From positions 1 to 64,000 of the forward strand of contig MU001495.1 in the NCBI GenBank assembly GCA_010093485.1: a DNA stretch of 64,000 nucleotides, written 5' to 3'. This stretch comes from Karstenula rhodostoma CBS 690.94 (taxonomy: Eukaryota; Ascomycota; Dothideomycetes; Pleosporales; Didymosphaeriaceae). Each line of letters starts with the position of its first letter. Within the stretch, counting starts at the first letter, position 1. Shown in pieces: positions 1 to 13,956 of the stretch. The notes beneath the pieces are model-generated. The model was not told the origin of the DNA, did not search any database, and saw only the letters and a program-made list of their open reading frames with translations. Both the position numbers and the translations under genes were made by a program.

Positions 1-3000
1 GTCTAGAAAATAAATAAAAAGAAGGAAAAAAAGACTTTTATTAGACCTAATACCTATAATATAGATAACTATACTCTCCCCTATTAAAATTATATAAAGA
101 GCTTACTCTTATTATTCTTTAAACTAGGTTAACTTTTTAAGATTCTCTTATAATAGTTATACTATATTAATATCTAAATAATTAGAATAAATAGCTTTTT
201 TAGTTTTCTAGAGGGTTTCTTCCTTTTAGGTTAAAAGGAACTCTAGGGCCTTATACTACTTAGTAGATATCTTAAAATATACCTCTAAATTATTAAACTT
301 ATAAGTAAAAATCCTTAAGATATCTAGAGTATAGACTATATAGGCTATTTCTAGTAAATAGTTAGCTTATATTTTATAAGCTTTTACCTCTACTTTATCT
401 ATTATCTTATTAACCTCCTTCTTTAATAGTTCCTATAGTAGGTAATTAGTAGTAAAAAGCTTTCTACTAAAAGTAATAAGAAAATAGTATATTATACTAA
501 TATTAATCTTTTTTTTTATTTAATAAAGTATTACCCGTCTTATAATATAACTAAAAGCCTAAAAGGTAGTCTATTACTTACTAAATAGGTCTAGCTAAAA
601 TAAGTAGTTTTAGGCTTAATTATAGTAATAGTTATATATCTTCTTATTAATTTATCCCTATATAATAAGGTAGAAAGGACGAATAAGCTAGATATATTAG
701 ACTAAAAGACTATTTACTTTATAAGGAAAAAAGTAGTAGATAGTCTTTATAGACTTATCTCTATTATAGCCCTTATAATATTAAGAAATAATAGTAATAA
801 GACTATTATAGAGGAATATATTCTAGATACTAGTTATATAACTATTTTTAAGTTATAAGCTTAATACCTTAGTACTATAGCTAGGCTAGCTACTTATAAA
901 GTATATAAAATTTAAAAGTATACTAAGGAATTTTTAAATAAGGTTATAGTACTATTATACCTAGATATAGTCTTTAATACTAATAAATAGATAACTTTTA
1001 AAACCCTTTATATTAAATAACTATAAAAGTTATTAAATAATAAAACTAGTACTATACTTAAGTTATAGATTATCTATATTAAAGATACTAAAACTAGGGG
1101 TTATATTTTTTAGATCTTCTTTTAGTATATTCTATAGGATAGAGGGTAGCCCTATCTATATCTATATAAATACTAGCTAGTAGAGAAGAATAAATATCTT
1201 CTTAAATAGGTTACTTATTATAAAAGAGAATAAAGTAAGGTTTATTTTAATTTTATAAATAGTTATACTATCTCTATTCTAGTAGATAAAGGCGTCTAAG
1301 TTCTCTCTATACTAAAAGGTACTAAGGAAGTATACTATATTAATAAACTAATTTATAGAGATAAAATACTCTATAGTAAGGTAATTATATATCTATATTT
1401 TAAATATATTATATAGCTCTCTATTTTAATTCTCTACCTTATAGTTATCTAGCTTAGTAATAAAAAAGCTAGCCTTCTTTTAAAAAATTAGTAAATTAGA
1501 ATTAGAATAATCTAGAGCCTCTATAGATACTATATAGAAAAGTATATTTTAGAGATACTATAGACTAGTAAATCTATATATCTTTTTAAGGGCTAATATA
1601 TTAGTAGTAAAGTTATAAGCCTCTTAAAATCTATTACCTTAGAGGGAGAGACTAAGGAAGACTACTAGAATAATAAAAATAAGTTTAAACTAAGTAGACT
1701 AGCTAGTTTATTCTAGTAAGAAGAGCTAGAAAGTATAATAATATCCTTTAAATAGGTTTAAATATATATAGTTATAGTACTTTTTAATAATAGAGGGAAC
1801 TTCTATTATATCTAGGTAGATTATAACCTACTTCTAAGCTAGTTATTAATATTTTTATAGATAAAGGGTCTTAGGTTATATAGCCCTAGGAGATAAAATA
1901 TAAAAGAAAAAGAGGAAAATCTTCTAGAGAGGGTTAGTATAGTAAAGAGTAGAGTTTTAGTAAAATTTAATAGGAACTATAGAAATATTATATTTATACT
2001 CCTATATTACTTAGATTTATATAAAATAGGAGATTTTTATTACTATATTTTATTATATATAAGCTATACTCTTTATAGTAGTATATAGGTAGAAGAGTTT
2101 AGATTTAAGTTTAGCTTTAGATATAGTAATAAACGCTAGGTATACTTACTATATAGTAATACTAGTAAAGACCTCTAAAAATCTAGTATATACTATCTAT
2201 AGGTTTATAAATATAGAAGATATACTAGATATAAATTATAGCTATTATTTCTATATATACTATATCTATACTAAAGTATATTATAGCTAGGACTTTAGAG
2301 AAAAAACTATACTATAATTTAGTTATATAGTAGAAGTGATAGGCTTAGCTAGAGATAATATAGATTAAAAGTAATAAAAATTAAGATATAAATTAATTAG
2401 GGATATAGGGATACTATATAGCTTAGATAGGGTTTTTATAATACTAGTAAAAGGTACCTTAAATTAGTAGGTTATACTAAGGTAGGTAAATAGGGATAGA
2501 ATAAAAGGAAAAAACTATTAGCTTATAACTATTCTAATATAATTAGAGTATTAGAGATAGTACTTAATTATACTATTATAGAAATAGCTATAAATTATAT
2601 AATTATTATATAGGTAGATAAATATATTATACTTTATAGTAGCTCTAGTAATAATTAAGCTATATATATTATAGTAATAGCTATTACTATATACTAGTAA
2701 ACTAGTATAGGGTATCTTAACCTTAATAGGGATAATAAAGTCCTTATAGTTCTATAAAAAAGGATAATTATTAGATAGGTTATTAACTAACTCTTAGATT
2801 TTATATCTTTATTTAGATATAGTAGTATTATAATACTCTCTACTAAAGTAAAAAAATACCTTACTAGAAAGGAGAGTATAGTAATATAATATATAAAATA
2901 TAAAGTTATAAGCTTTATTAAAATAAATAAATATTACTTAGGCTATAGTAGATAGGGGAGGTAGTCTCGATTTTAGCCCTAATCTAGGTTAAAATTAGTA

Positions 3001-4975
3001 GGCTACTAAGGTAGAGGGAATATATAATACTATTTAATTTTAGCTATAGTCTAGACTAAAATTAGATAGCTACTAAGCTAGATTAGAAAAATATTATATA
3101 TTAGTATATAATAAGGGCGATATAGCTACTAGTATTAAATAATAAATATATTAGTAATAATAATATATATACTATTAGATATTTATAAAGAAAAGGAACT
3201 AATTAAGAGTAATTTACTAGATATACTATAGTATATATATAAAGTTATATATTCTAGGGGCCCTATATATAGAAAAGTATATAATAAGAATAGCTTTACT
3301 AGTAATATCTTTATAGTACCTATACTAGAGGATATAGTATAATAGGTATATTAATATACTTTAAAAAAAAATATTACCTAGTTTATTATATAAGAGTATA
3401 AGAGTTAGATAGTAGAGGATAAAAAGACTAATATTAGAAAAGTATATAAAAGCGCTAGTAGAGTTAGTATTAAAAAGAGGTATACTAAGAGATAGAATAA
3501 TAAAGAGGAGAACTAAAGTATAAAAAAGAGAAGAAAGGAGTAACTAAGGGAAACTAGTATAAAAGAGGTAAATAAGAGACTAAAGTAGAAGTTAAAAGAG
3601 GTAATAATATAAGAGGTAGTAAATATATAAAACTTATTTACTATAATAGCTAAAAATATTATAATAAGTAAAGAGGAATAGAAGTATAGAAAGTTTATCT
3701 AGGGTTTATTAAAAGTAGGTATAAATATAATAGGTAGTATAATTAGTAGGGCTATAGTAGTTAGAGTAGTAAACTATTTATAGGATTAGAAAATAGTATT
3801 ATAGATATAGAGAGTATAGTATAAGGAAGGAAAGAGATTCTTTACTAATATAGGAAATAGAGTAAGTAAACTTATAGTAGAAGAAGGTATATTATCTAAA
3901 AGAAATAAAGAAAGTAATATAAATTAAAAATAAGACTAGCTAGTATTATTATAGTATTTAAGAGATATATATATAGAGTCTAGCCTTATAAGGGAAAATA
4001 TAATAAAGTTTATATTACTATATATAATAGTAAAATAGGGCTAGACTATTAGGATTATTAGAGAGATAAGGTAGTAATAGATATAAATAGTAATTTAGAT
4101 AAAATTTAAAATAGTAGAAATAATAATATAGAAGTAAAAAGTACTATCTAGTAAATAAGGAAGAGGCTATATAACTATAGTAAAGAAATACTTATTTAGA
4201 GTTTTATATTATATAGTAGAAAGGGAAGAAACTATAGAGTATATAGATCTATCTATATAAAAAGAGTTTAAAAAATAGCTAGAGGTAAAAAAAAGGTAGT
4301 ATATATTAAAAGTAAAGTTTAGAATTAGAATATTTATAATCTTACCTTAGAATACTATCTTAAATATATATATTAAAAGAGGTATAACTATAGTATAATT
4401 TAGCTTCTAGATAGATATAGTTATAAAGTATAATAAGGAGGTATTTAAGGATTTTATAGTAATTAAGGATATATATATTATCTATATAATAGATAGATTA
4501 CCTCCTAAAAAATTATTACTAAAGGAACTATTAGATAGTAACTTAGTAAAATATAACTTAATAAGAGGTCTATAACTAGTATATTATACTATTAAAGAGG
4601 AAAATTTTAGTAATATTAGTATATAGGAGAATATACCTTATAATAGAGGTTAATAAAAAAGTTTAGATATATATAAGGGATTATACTAAGGGGAATTATA
4701 GGAAAGTTAAACTTTTATAACTACCCCTATTATAGTTCCTAGATACTAGATATTAGTTAATAGAATAATCGGTATTAGTTAATAGGATATTAGATATTAG
4801 TTAATAGGATATTAGATATTAGTTAATAGAATATTAGGTATTAGTTAATAAAATATTAGGTATTAGTTAATAGAATACTAGGTATTAGTTAATAGGATAT
4901 CGGGTATTACTACTTCGTATATATACTACTTTTTATAGAATATATAATATATATCCTATAATCTAATATACTTAG
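1..4975. repeat. Dispersed repeat, copy A (RIP-degraded)
   Basis: This segment is repeated in direct orientation at 13,957-19,064. Position 1 matches 13,957, 675 matches 14,631, and 4,681 matches 18,637, a constant offset of 13,956, so there is almost no net insertion or deletion over about 4.7 kb. The differences I compared are C/T or G/A. The left end lies at or beyond the window edge. The right end of the homology is near 4,975. It is probably a transposable element, but its class cannot be told. Confidence 0.85.
4751..4904. repeat. 22-bp minisatellite, 7 units, in repeat copy A
   Basis: Seven head-to-tail units of exactly 22 bp begin at 4751, 4773, 4795, 4817, 4839, 4861 and 4883. Each opens with TATTAGTTAATA. 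They differ mostly at C/T and G/A positions. The array lies about 70 bp inside the right end of the dispersed repeat, so it appears to be part of the element. Confidence 0.92.
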
Positions 4976-7900
4976 GTCCTTTATAATATATACTCTAAAA
5001 TACTTATATATATTAAAGTTATTACTAGTATTATTATAAGGGTAGTTACTAAACTTATTTATTATAAATAGTAGATTACTAGAATATTTAAATAACTACT
5101 CCCTTTCTTCTTTTTTAAATATATATTTTTTAAATACCTATATTTATTCCTTATCTAGATTACCTAATTTTAACTATATAAACTAGTTTACTAAATTAGT
5201 AAAATATATATCCTTAACTATTTAGACTATATTTATTATAATATTTATAATATACTTATTATACTTTTTTTATAATATTATTTACTTAAGACTATCTTCT
5301 TTATAATTATAGAGATAAATAAATTTATTCTAGTTAACTTTAATATTTATATTATTAAAGAGTAAAATAATATTATACTTTTTTTTTATAAATAATACTA
5401 TTCGGCACTATATTTATATAAATAGGTCTAGGGGTATTAAAATTATAAATACCTCTAATTAGCTAGATTAGAGTTTAATAGTATAGAAGGCTACTTCTTA
5501 ATTCTTTATTATATTTTTAAAAATACTAAATTCTATCTAGTTATTTAAAAGAAATAGATAGTATATATTATTAAAAAGGGAAGCCTTTTATATTTTATAA
5601 ATTATACTAATAATAGTATAAATATTATTTTATTATTAGTAATTATAAGTCTCTTTTATAGGTTAGTTAGTAGAGTATTTATTAGAATTAAATAACCTAT
5701 AAAAGAGTTAAAATATATTATATATTTATATTATAGAATAATAGATAAAAAGATAGTTTAGAGAAGGTAGTAAAAAAGGAAGAAAGGGAAAAGAAAAAAA
5801 AGGGAAAAAAGAAAAAAAAAAAAAAAAGAGAAAAAGGTTATAAAGTAATTACTAAATTATAAATAAATATCTTAGTAGGTCTATCTATATAATAGTATAT
5901 AAGATATTACTAAATTATATTACTTAAAATAAAGGTTATAGTAAAGGCTACTATAGTAAATTCTTAATACTATAATAAAAAAATATAAGTAAATAGTAAA
6001 ATATATTTATAAATTAGAACTATTTATACTAATTATTATTATATAGTTCTAGACTATAATTTTATTTTAATTTTTATTATTATTATTCTATAGTTCTAGA
6101 CTATAACTCTATTTTAATCTCTATCCCCTATTTTAATCTTTATCCCCTATTTTAATTTCTATCCCCTACTTTAATTTTTATTTTCTATTTTAATTTCTAT
6201 TATACTATAACTATATAATATTATTTACTACTTTCTTTTTCTATTACCTCTACTAGACTTTTTTAGTATTATAGTTAAATAGTTTATATCCTTTAAACCC
6301 TTATAGATTTTAACCTATTTTATAATCTAATTATATTCTTATATATTTAGAGATATAAAATTACTAGAAGATAGATAATATATTAGATATTACTTTATAT
6401 AATTAAGTATATTCTATATACTATACTTATCTAGATATTTCTTAATATCTAATACTTACTTATTAAAATTCTACTCTATATTAGTTTCTTAGATAGTTTT
6501 AAATACTTCTATATAGATATTATTAAATATTTAAAAACTATTATATTATATAAAAATAATAATTAAATAAAAATTTTATAAATCTATTCTAGTATTTTTA
6601 GTATACTTATTAAACTCTATTTAGATTTTAAATAGTATATTATTTATCTTTAGAGTATAATTTATAAAATAAACTATATTAGGTTTTTTCTTTTTTTTAG
6701 ATATAGACTTAGTATAGAAGATATTATTTAGATTAAAACTATATTTCTTTATTTAGACTATTTTATATATATTTAACTCTAATTACCCTAATTTAATAAT
6801 ATTCTTAGTAAAGTTATTTAGAAAACTAGATATTTTAGTAATAGTTCTAGTAAAAGTAAAGACTATAAGAGTATATATTATAATAGAAAATAAAACTAGA
6901 ATAAATTATTACTTAAAAGAATATTTATAATTCTTATATTTCTTTTTAATAAACTTTATAGTATATTTACTAAAAATAAAGAGATATTTATAGTTAATAT
7001 TATAGAGGGTTATATTATATTTAAATCTTTTAATAAAAATATCTAGTATATTCTTATATATCTAAATAATAATATTCTCTAGAATATTAAAAATTTTAGT
7101 AAACTCCTTAATACTATTTTCCTTAATAGTATAGTTAAAGAAAGTAGATACTAATACTAGTAAAATAAATAGATTTTTACTAGAAAAGTTAGTAAGGATA
7201 GTTATTATATAGGGGGTATATAAAAAAGTTTCTAGAATACTTCTAAGTAAATTAATTTATCTATATTACTAGATACTATATATTCCTTAAATAGTAATAT
7301 AAAAAAAATATATACTTAAATATTAATTACCTTAATATTAATATCTAAGAGTCTAGTCCTCTATATTTTAATTTAAAAGGAAATTTATAAAAGTACTAAT
7401 ATAACTATTATTCTAGAGGTTATAGTTAGTACTAAATACTTAAAAGGATATAAAAAAAATATAAATTTTAGTTTTAATACTATTTTAGAGAGATTAAACC
7501 TAGTTATACTAGGCTATACTATTAGAAAAGTAAACTAAAAATAGTATAAACCCTAATAGTTTAAAAATCTTTTAGATAAACTTTTAAATTAAGGGTATAA
7601 AAAATTATAAAATAATCTTCTTATTATAAACTAGAGTCTAGTCTATAATAAGGGCTATAATTATTTATATTTTTAATAAGTACTTAAGGAACTTATAAAT
7701 AAGCTAGATATTATTAAACTTATTTTAATTAATATTATTAGAGATAGTATTATAACCTATATCTAGTACCTTTTTAAATAACTACTAAATATAATTATTA
7801 TATCCTTTTAAATTACTCTTAGGGAGTATATTATACTTTTTAAAGAGAAGAAACTAGTTATAAAACTAGAATTTATAATTTAGATTATATTTTAGATTAA

Positions 7901-10900
7901 GGTAATTATTACTATATTTATATATAAAGTCTTTAGGTTACTTCTCTATATTAATTTTAATATATAGGTATCTAAGAAAAGAATAAAACTTAATAATCTA
8001 AATAGTTTTTTAAATATAAATATTAATTATAAAAATATTTTAACTATTAGAACTCTTATATATTATAAATATATACTTAAATTAATATATAAACTAGTTA
8101 TTATAAATATATTTATTTAATAGTATAAATATTTATTTAATAGTATAATAGTATTTTAGTAAAATAGACTAGCTAATAATATTTCTAAATCTAGAGATAA
8201 TAATACTATTAAAGTTATATTTAAATATAAAATATACTATAGTTAATTATATAAACTTTTCTTAAGTAATTTATTTATTATAAATAGGGTTTAGAATATT
8301 TATTATAAACTCTATTTAATTATTATATAAAAATCTAAAACACGCGCTATATATTATTAGTATATATTAGGGGAGAATATAAAAAAATTTTCTAACCTTT
8401 TTATAGGGAAATTTATTTAGAATCTTTCTTATTAAGTAGGTAGGGGTTATTATAATCTAGGTAGAACCCTATAATATAGCTAGTTTTAGCTAACTCTTTA
8501 TAGTATTTATCCTCCTACTTAGTAAACTTATTAAGGAGGTTTAAATCCTCTAGTAATTTTAAATAGTTTTTAATATCTTTTATATTTCTAGATATAAAAT
8601 AGCCTAATAATAGAAATAATCTATATAGATATAATTATAAGATAGTCCTTTATATAAAACTCTAATTCTATAAAAAGTTTTATATTTTATTATAAAATAT
8701 TAGTCTAAACTTATAATTAAAAATATAAATATATTTACTTAGAAGTTTAATTAGTAGGAAATTAGGCTATATTTTATAGTTCTAGAAGTTAAACTTATCT
8801 AGCTTAAAGTTATTTTTCTTAGTAAATAATTTAATATTCTCCTTAATATAGAACTAGAAAGTATAGGGACTAGTAAACTTAACTATATAATTATAAAAGG
8901 CTATAAAAATAGTATACTAGTTATAAAAATTTTTATAATTCTAAATACTTAAATTAGTATTAGAAAAACTAGTAACTACTTTAAAACTAGATATAGCTAA
9001 TAACTTATTAGAAGAGATTATAAAAATAGTAAAATAAATTAATATTTATATAAGTTTAGTTACTATTTAATAGTAAAATTCGGCTAAGGTAAAATAAAGA
9101 AAGGGTCTAGATTTATTTTTAAACTACTTATAATTCGAGTTTATAGTAGGCCAGGTAGATTATTTTTTATAGATATTAGTAAGTTTTAGATTAAAATAGT
9201 ATTTATAATCTAATATAACCTATAATAAGTTAGTAAAATAGAATAGAGTATAGCTAAAAGGTTTATAAAAAAGTTTTCTATAAATCTACTAGAAATATAC
9301 TTTAAATATAATTATCCCTATTTAGATAATTTTACCTAATTTAATTATATTAATAATAATTCTATTTTTAATAGATACTATTTTATTAATACTAGCTAGT
9401 ATATTAGCTACCTATTTTATAGTAACTATCTACTATTATTTAAAAAAAAATATTATATATAATATTAACTTATATCTTATATTAGTAATATATATAGAGA
9501 TATAAACCTTTTTAAAATATATTAAAATAAATATATTATTATTACTACTTATTTTAAAAATTTCTATACTATAGTTATTAGTTTACTTAATAAAAAAAAA
9601 TACTATATTAGCTACCTTACTCTATTTACTCCTTTATAGTATATTATAATTATTCTTTACTATAGTATTCTTAATATTTTTATAAACCATTTCTACTTTT
9701 TTTTTAATAATTACTTCTAGTATATAGAATACTAATATACCGTCCTTTACTATAGGCTAGAAAGCTAGTAGAGTAATTTTTAAGTACTTCTAATAAAGAT
9801 TATTAACTATATAAATAATTAGATTCTTAGTATAATTAAAGTCTATAATAGTTTTAATATTATATAAATAATATTTTATATACTTTTAAAATATATTAAT
9901 AAAGACTCTATATAACTAGTATTTTATAGTATTTATATTTATTATATAAACTATTATTAGGTATAAATATATAAATTTCTCTAGCTAAGTCTTAGTAGCT
10001 AGATTTTATAAAGTATAAATATTCTATTTTTTAATATTAACTAGAAAAAATATAAAAACTTTTTTATTTAATATCCCTTAAATATATTATAGCTCTACTA
10101 TACTAGAAATAGTATTATTATAAATAAATAAATTCTCCTCTAGCTTAAAAATTAGATTAGAGTTACTAACCTTTAACTATTTTATAGCTAGATAAGAAAA
10201 TATACCTTAAAAGCTAATATTATTAGCTATTTTTTATATAGCTCGTATATTTATCTTCCTATTCTATACCCTAATAATACTAGATTATATTTATATAGTA
10301 AGGGCCTTTATATAATCCTTTTAGATTAATATTACTAAGTTCTTAAGGGTATATATCTTATTAAGGGGTTAGTTTAACTATAGAATAATCTTATAACTAA
10401 TCTATAAATATATAAAGGTTATATTTTCTCCCTTAATTTTTATTTAGTTAAAAAATAATTATATAGGTTAGGTAAGAATATACTTTACCTTTTTTATAAA
10501 GTAGGCCTAATAGAATACTAGACTCTAGAATTACTATACTTTAAGTAGAATAGTAAGTAATAAGATTTTATTTATTTTTAAAATACCCTTTTTAACTATT
10601 CTATCTAGACTTAGTAACTACTTATTAAATTTAATATACTATATAATTTCTTTATAGGCTAAAGTAATAAGTAGGTTTATAATATATATTTAAATAAAGG
10701 TATTAGAAAATATAGTAAGTATTTTATTAGTAAAATTCCTAGGACTAGTAATCTATTTTAAAAAAAGTACTAAGTTTAATATATATAGAATTCTATTTAT
10801 ATAAACTAAGGTTACTTTTATTTTATTAATTATTATATCCTCTATATTTCTACTATTATTATAGTTAAATACTTTATTTTTAAAGAAAGTAATAGGTATA

Positions 10901-13900
10901 TTATCTAGTAGTTAATTACTAAAGAAGTAGTTAGAAAAGTTTTAGAAAGTATTTATATATCTAACTTATATTATAAAAGTAAAAGTATATAAACTTAATA
11001 ACTTAATATACTTCTACTTTATAGCTAGATTAAATATAATAAAACTAGCTTTACTTAAGTCTAGTTAAAGTAAAGGAGGCTAGTTAGGGTCTAAATTATA
11101 CTAGTTTAAAAAACCGAATTTATTAATATATTTCTCTAAATTTAAAATACTAAAAGAGAAGATCTCTATATTAGATAATATATTATAGGTATATAGAGGG
11201 TACTTAGAAAACTTTTTAATATCCTCTTTTAAACTAGTATAAAAATATAGTAGTTATAGGTATATAAAGGTATATAGAAAACTTTTTAATATTCCCCCTT
11301 AAACTAGTATAAGAGTATAGTAGTTATAAATATATAGAAATATATAGAAAACTTTTTAATATCCCCCTTTATATTAGTATAAAAGTATAGTAGTAGTAAA
11401 TAGTAAATATATTAAACTAGTATAGTTCTATAAGTAAAAAAAAAGAAATAATAAAAAAAAAAAAAAACTATATACTAAATAATATTAGTAAACTAATTTC
11501 TATTATAATAGGTTTTAATTTATACTAAGTTAATAGTTATTATAAAGATTTATAGGAAAGTTTCTAGCTTATTACTTATTTAATTAAAGGTAATTTATTA
11601 ACTAGGGCTATATTATTTAGAAATTCTTAGAAAAATTTAGTATATCTAGTATCTCTTCTAGTTAAATTTAGCTAATTACTATACTTATAATACTAGAGGT
11701 ACTATAGTAGCTAAGGGTAATAGAAATAAAAGCTATAATAAAGGTAGTAAAAGGGTATTAAAAAATAGAATAGATAAAAATAAAAAGTAGAAAGGATAGA
11801 AAATTTAAGTAATATATATTTTATTTAAGTACTCTATTTATTTATTTATACTAAGCCTATATTATATAACTAGTATATTACCTAAATAAAAAACTTAAGT
11901 AAGAGATAATTATACTTTATCTAAAATTAGGTAGGGTATTAACTTATTTATATTCTTCTATAGAAGTATTTCTTATATATTACCTAATTATTAGCTTAGT
12001 AAAGTATAAATATATAATATTATTATCCTTTCTATTATATATCTAGTCCTTCTATATTCTAGTTCCTATCTTAGATATATAATAGGAGTAATTAGTTATA
12101 TTATTCTAATATAAGGTATATTTTTATAATCTAGTTTAGTTTTAAAATAATTCTCTCTACTTTATAGTTATTTCTAAAATTAACTACCTTTATAAAGTAT
12201 ATTTTAAAATTATATAATAAGTTTATATCCTATCTATCTTTTTTTATTTCCTTAATTTTATTAATTTATTTAGAATATATAGCTTTATATTTATTTTAAA
12301 AGATAGTTTAAGTATTATAAATTATATATTTATTAATATAGAAACCTTATTAGGCTAGAGTAGTTCTTACTTTATTTATTTCTAGAAATATTTATTTTAG
12401 ATAGTAATTAGTAGATATTAGATAGAACTAGTAGTTACCCTTTACCTATTTATTATCTATAGTATACTAATAGATTATAATAATATCTCTAATATACTTA
12501 ATTTAGTTATTATTAGTACTAATATACTAATTCTATCTATATTTAAATAAATCTTCTTTAATAAAGTAGATAATATAGTATAGCCTCTAATAGGCTATAT
12601 AAGTAAATAATTTATTATAAAATAATTTAGTATATAGTTTACTAGTATTATTAATATTTTATATAAAGAAGTTAAGTTCTCTCTTTTATTTAGTAGAGGT
12701 AAAAGGTATATATAATAGGAAGCTTACTATTTATAAATTAGGGTAGTATACTAGAACTATATAGGTATAAATTTATTTTAAAAAAAGGGTTATTTTATAG
12801 ATATTATTATATTTCTATAAGTATAGCTATAGGATATTAGAGTATATAAAAGTAATAAGCCCTAGTATATTAGTATTAGTATTAGTATTACTAATAATTA
12901 TCTCTTTAGTTAGAGAGTTTATAGTATTTAAATAGAGCTAGTTTATATAAAAGGGTAGAATCTTAGTATATAAATATTATAAAGTTATTTAAAAAGGGTA
13001 TATATTATTTTTAAGGTATTACTATCTAGAAAGTTATTAATAATAATATAATAGTAAATTTTATTTAGAGACTAGAGTTATATATAGGTAAGAATAGGTA
13101 TCTTTACTATATTATTAGTCTTATTAAAATATATATTAGGGATAGTATCTATTAGTACTAGTCTAGTAAGACTAGATTTACTATTTTAACTAATCTATTT
13201 ACCTATTTAAATAAGGCTATAAAAGTTTACTAGTAGTATAAAATATAATATTATATATATATCTAGTATATCTAGGCCTTTTATAAGAATACTTATAGCT
13301 ACTATAGTATCTATCTCTAAGGCCTAAAATTATATTAGGCTTATAAATTATTTTTCCTCTTTTATCTTTCTATAGTACTTAGGATAGTTAAGCTATAAAG
13401 CTAGTATATTTATAGTTATAATAAAATTAATATAAATAAAGACTTTTTTATATAATTAAAAAACCTCTTTAATATATTCTACTATAGTTATTATAGAATC
13501 TATACTTATTATATATAAGGTATAAACCTTATACTAGATTTTAAACTAAATAGTAGACTCTCTAAAGGTTATAATATTAGTAGAAAATTTAAAAAGTTAA
13601 AAGGCTTAACTCTATTTAGTAGATAGTAGGGTTATAAAAAGGAGTATAAAAGGGATATAGTATTTAGTAAATATATAGAGATTATAAAAATAAGGATAAT
13701 AGGTTATATTTAAAAGAATAATATAGTAGAACTTATTTATTATAATCCTTTCTAATACTTCTAATACTTTCTATCTAGTAATATAGGCCTAAAAGGAATT
13801 ATTTAAAATACTTTTAGGGGTTACTAGAATAATAGATATTTACTTATTATATATTTTTTACTACTATATAGTAGCTCTAATCTATAATTTAGAATAATAA

Positions 13901-13956
13901 TAAAAAAGGTTAGAGTAGAGTATTATTAGTAGGATAATAATAATAATTTAACTATA
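4976..13956. repeat. RIP-degraded DNA between the two repeat copies
   Basis: About 9 kb of AT-rich DNA with the same CpA and TpG loss as its flanks, so it was itself repetitive or caught by RIP spreading from neighbours. It does not continue the homology of the flanking copies. A homopurine tract lies near 5,780-5,835 and a 70-bp tandem repeat at 11,206-11,400. Forward-frame fragments near 13,100-13,330 keep long runs broken only by TAG, as expected of an old coding region, but no family could be named. Confidence 0.7.
11206..11400. repeat. 70-bp tandem repeat, about 2.8 units
   Basis: The anchor AGAAAACTTTTTAAT starts at 11,206, 11,276 and 11,346, an exact 70-bp period. Each anchor is followed by a pyrimidine run and an AACTAGTAT-like stretch. 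It is embedded in RIP-mutated DNA and has no coding potential. Confidence 0.85.
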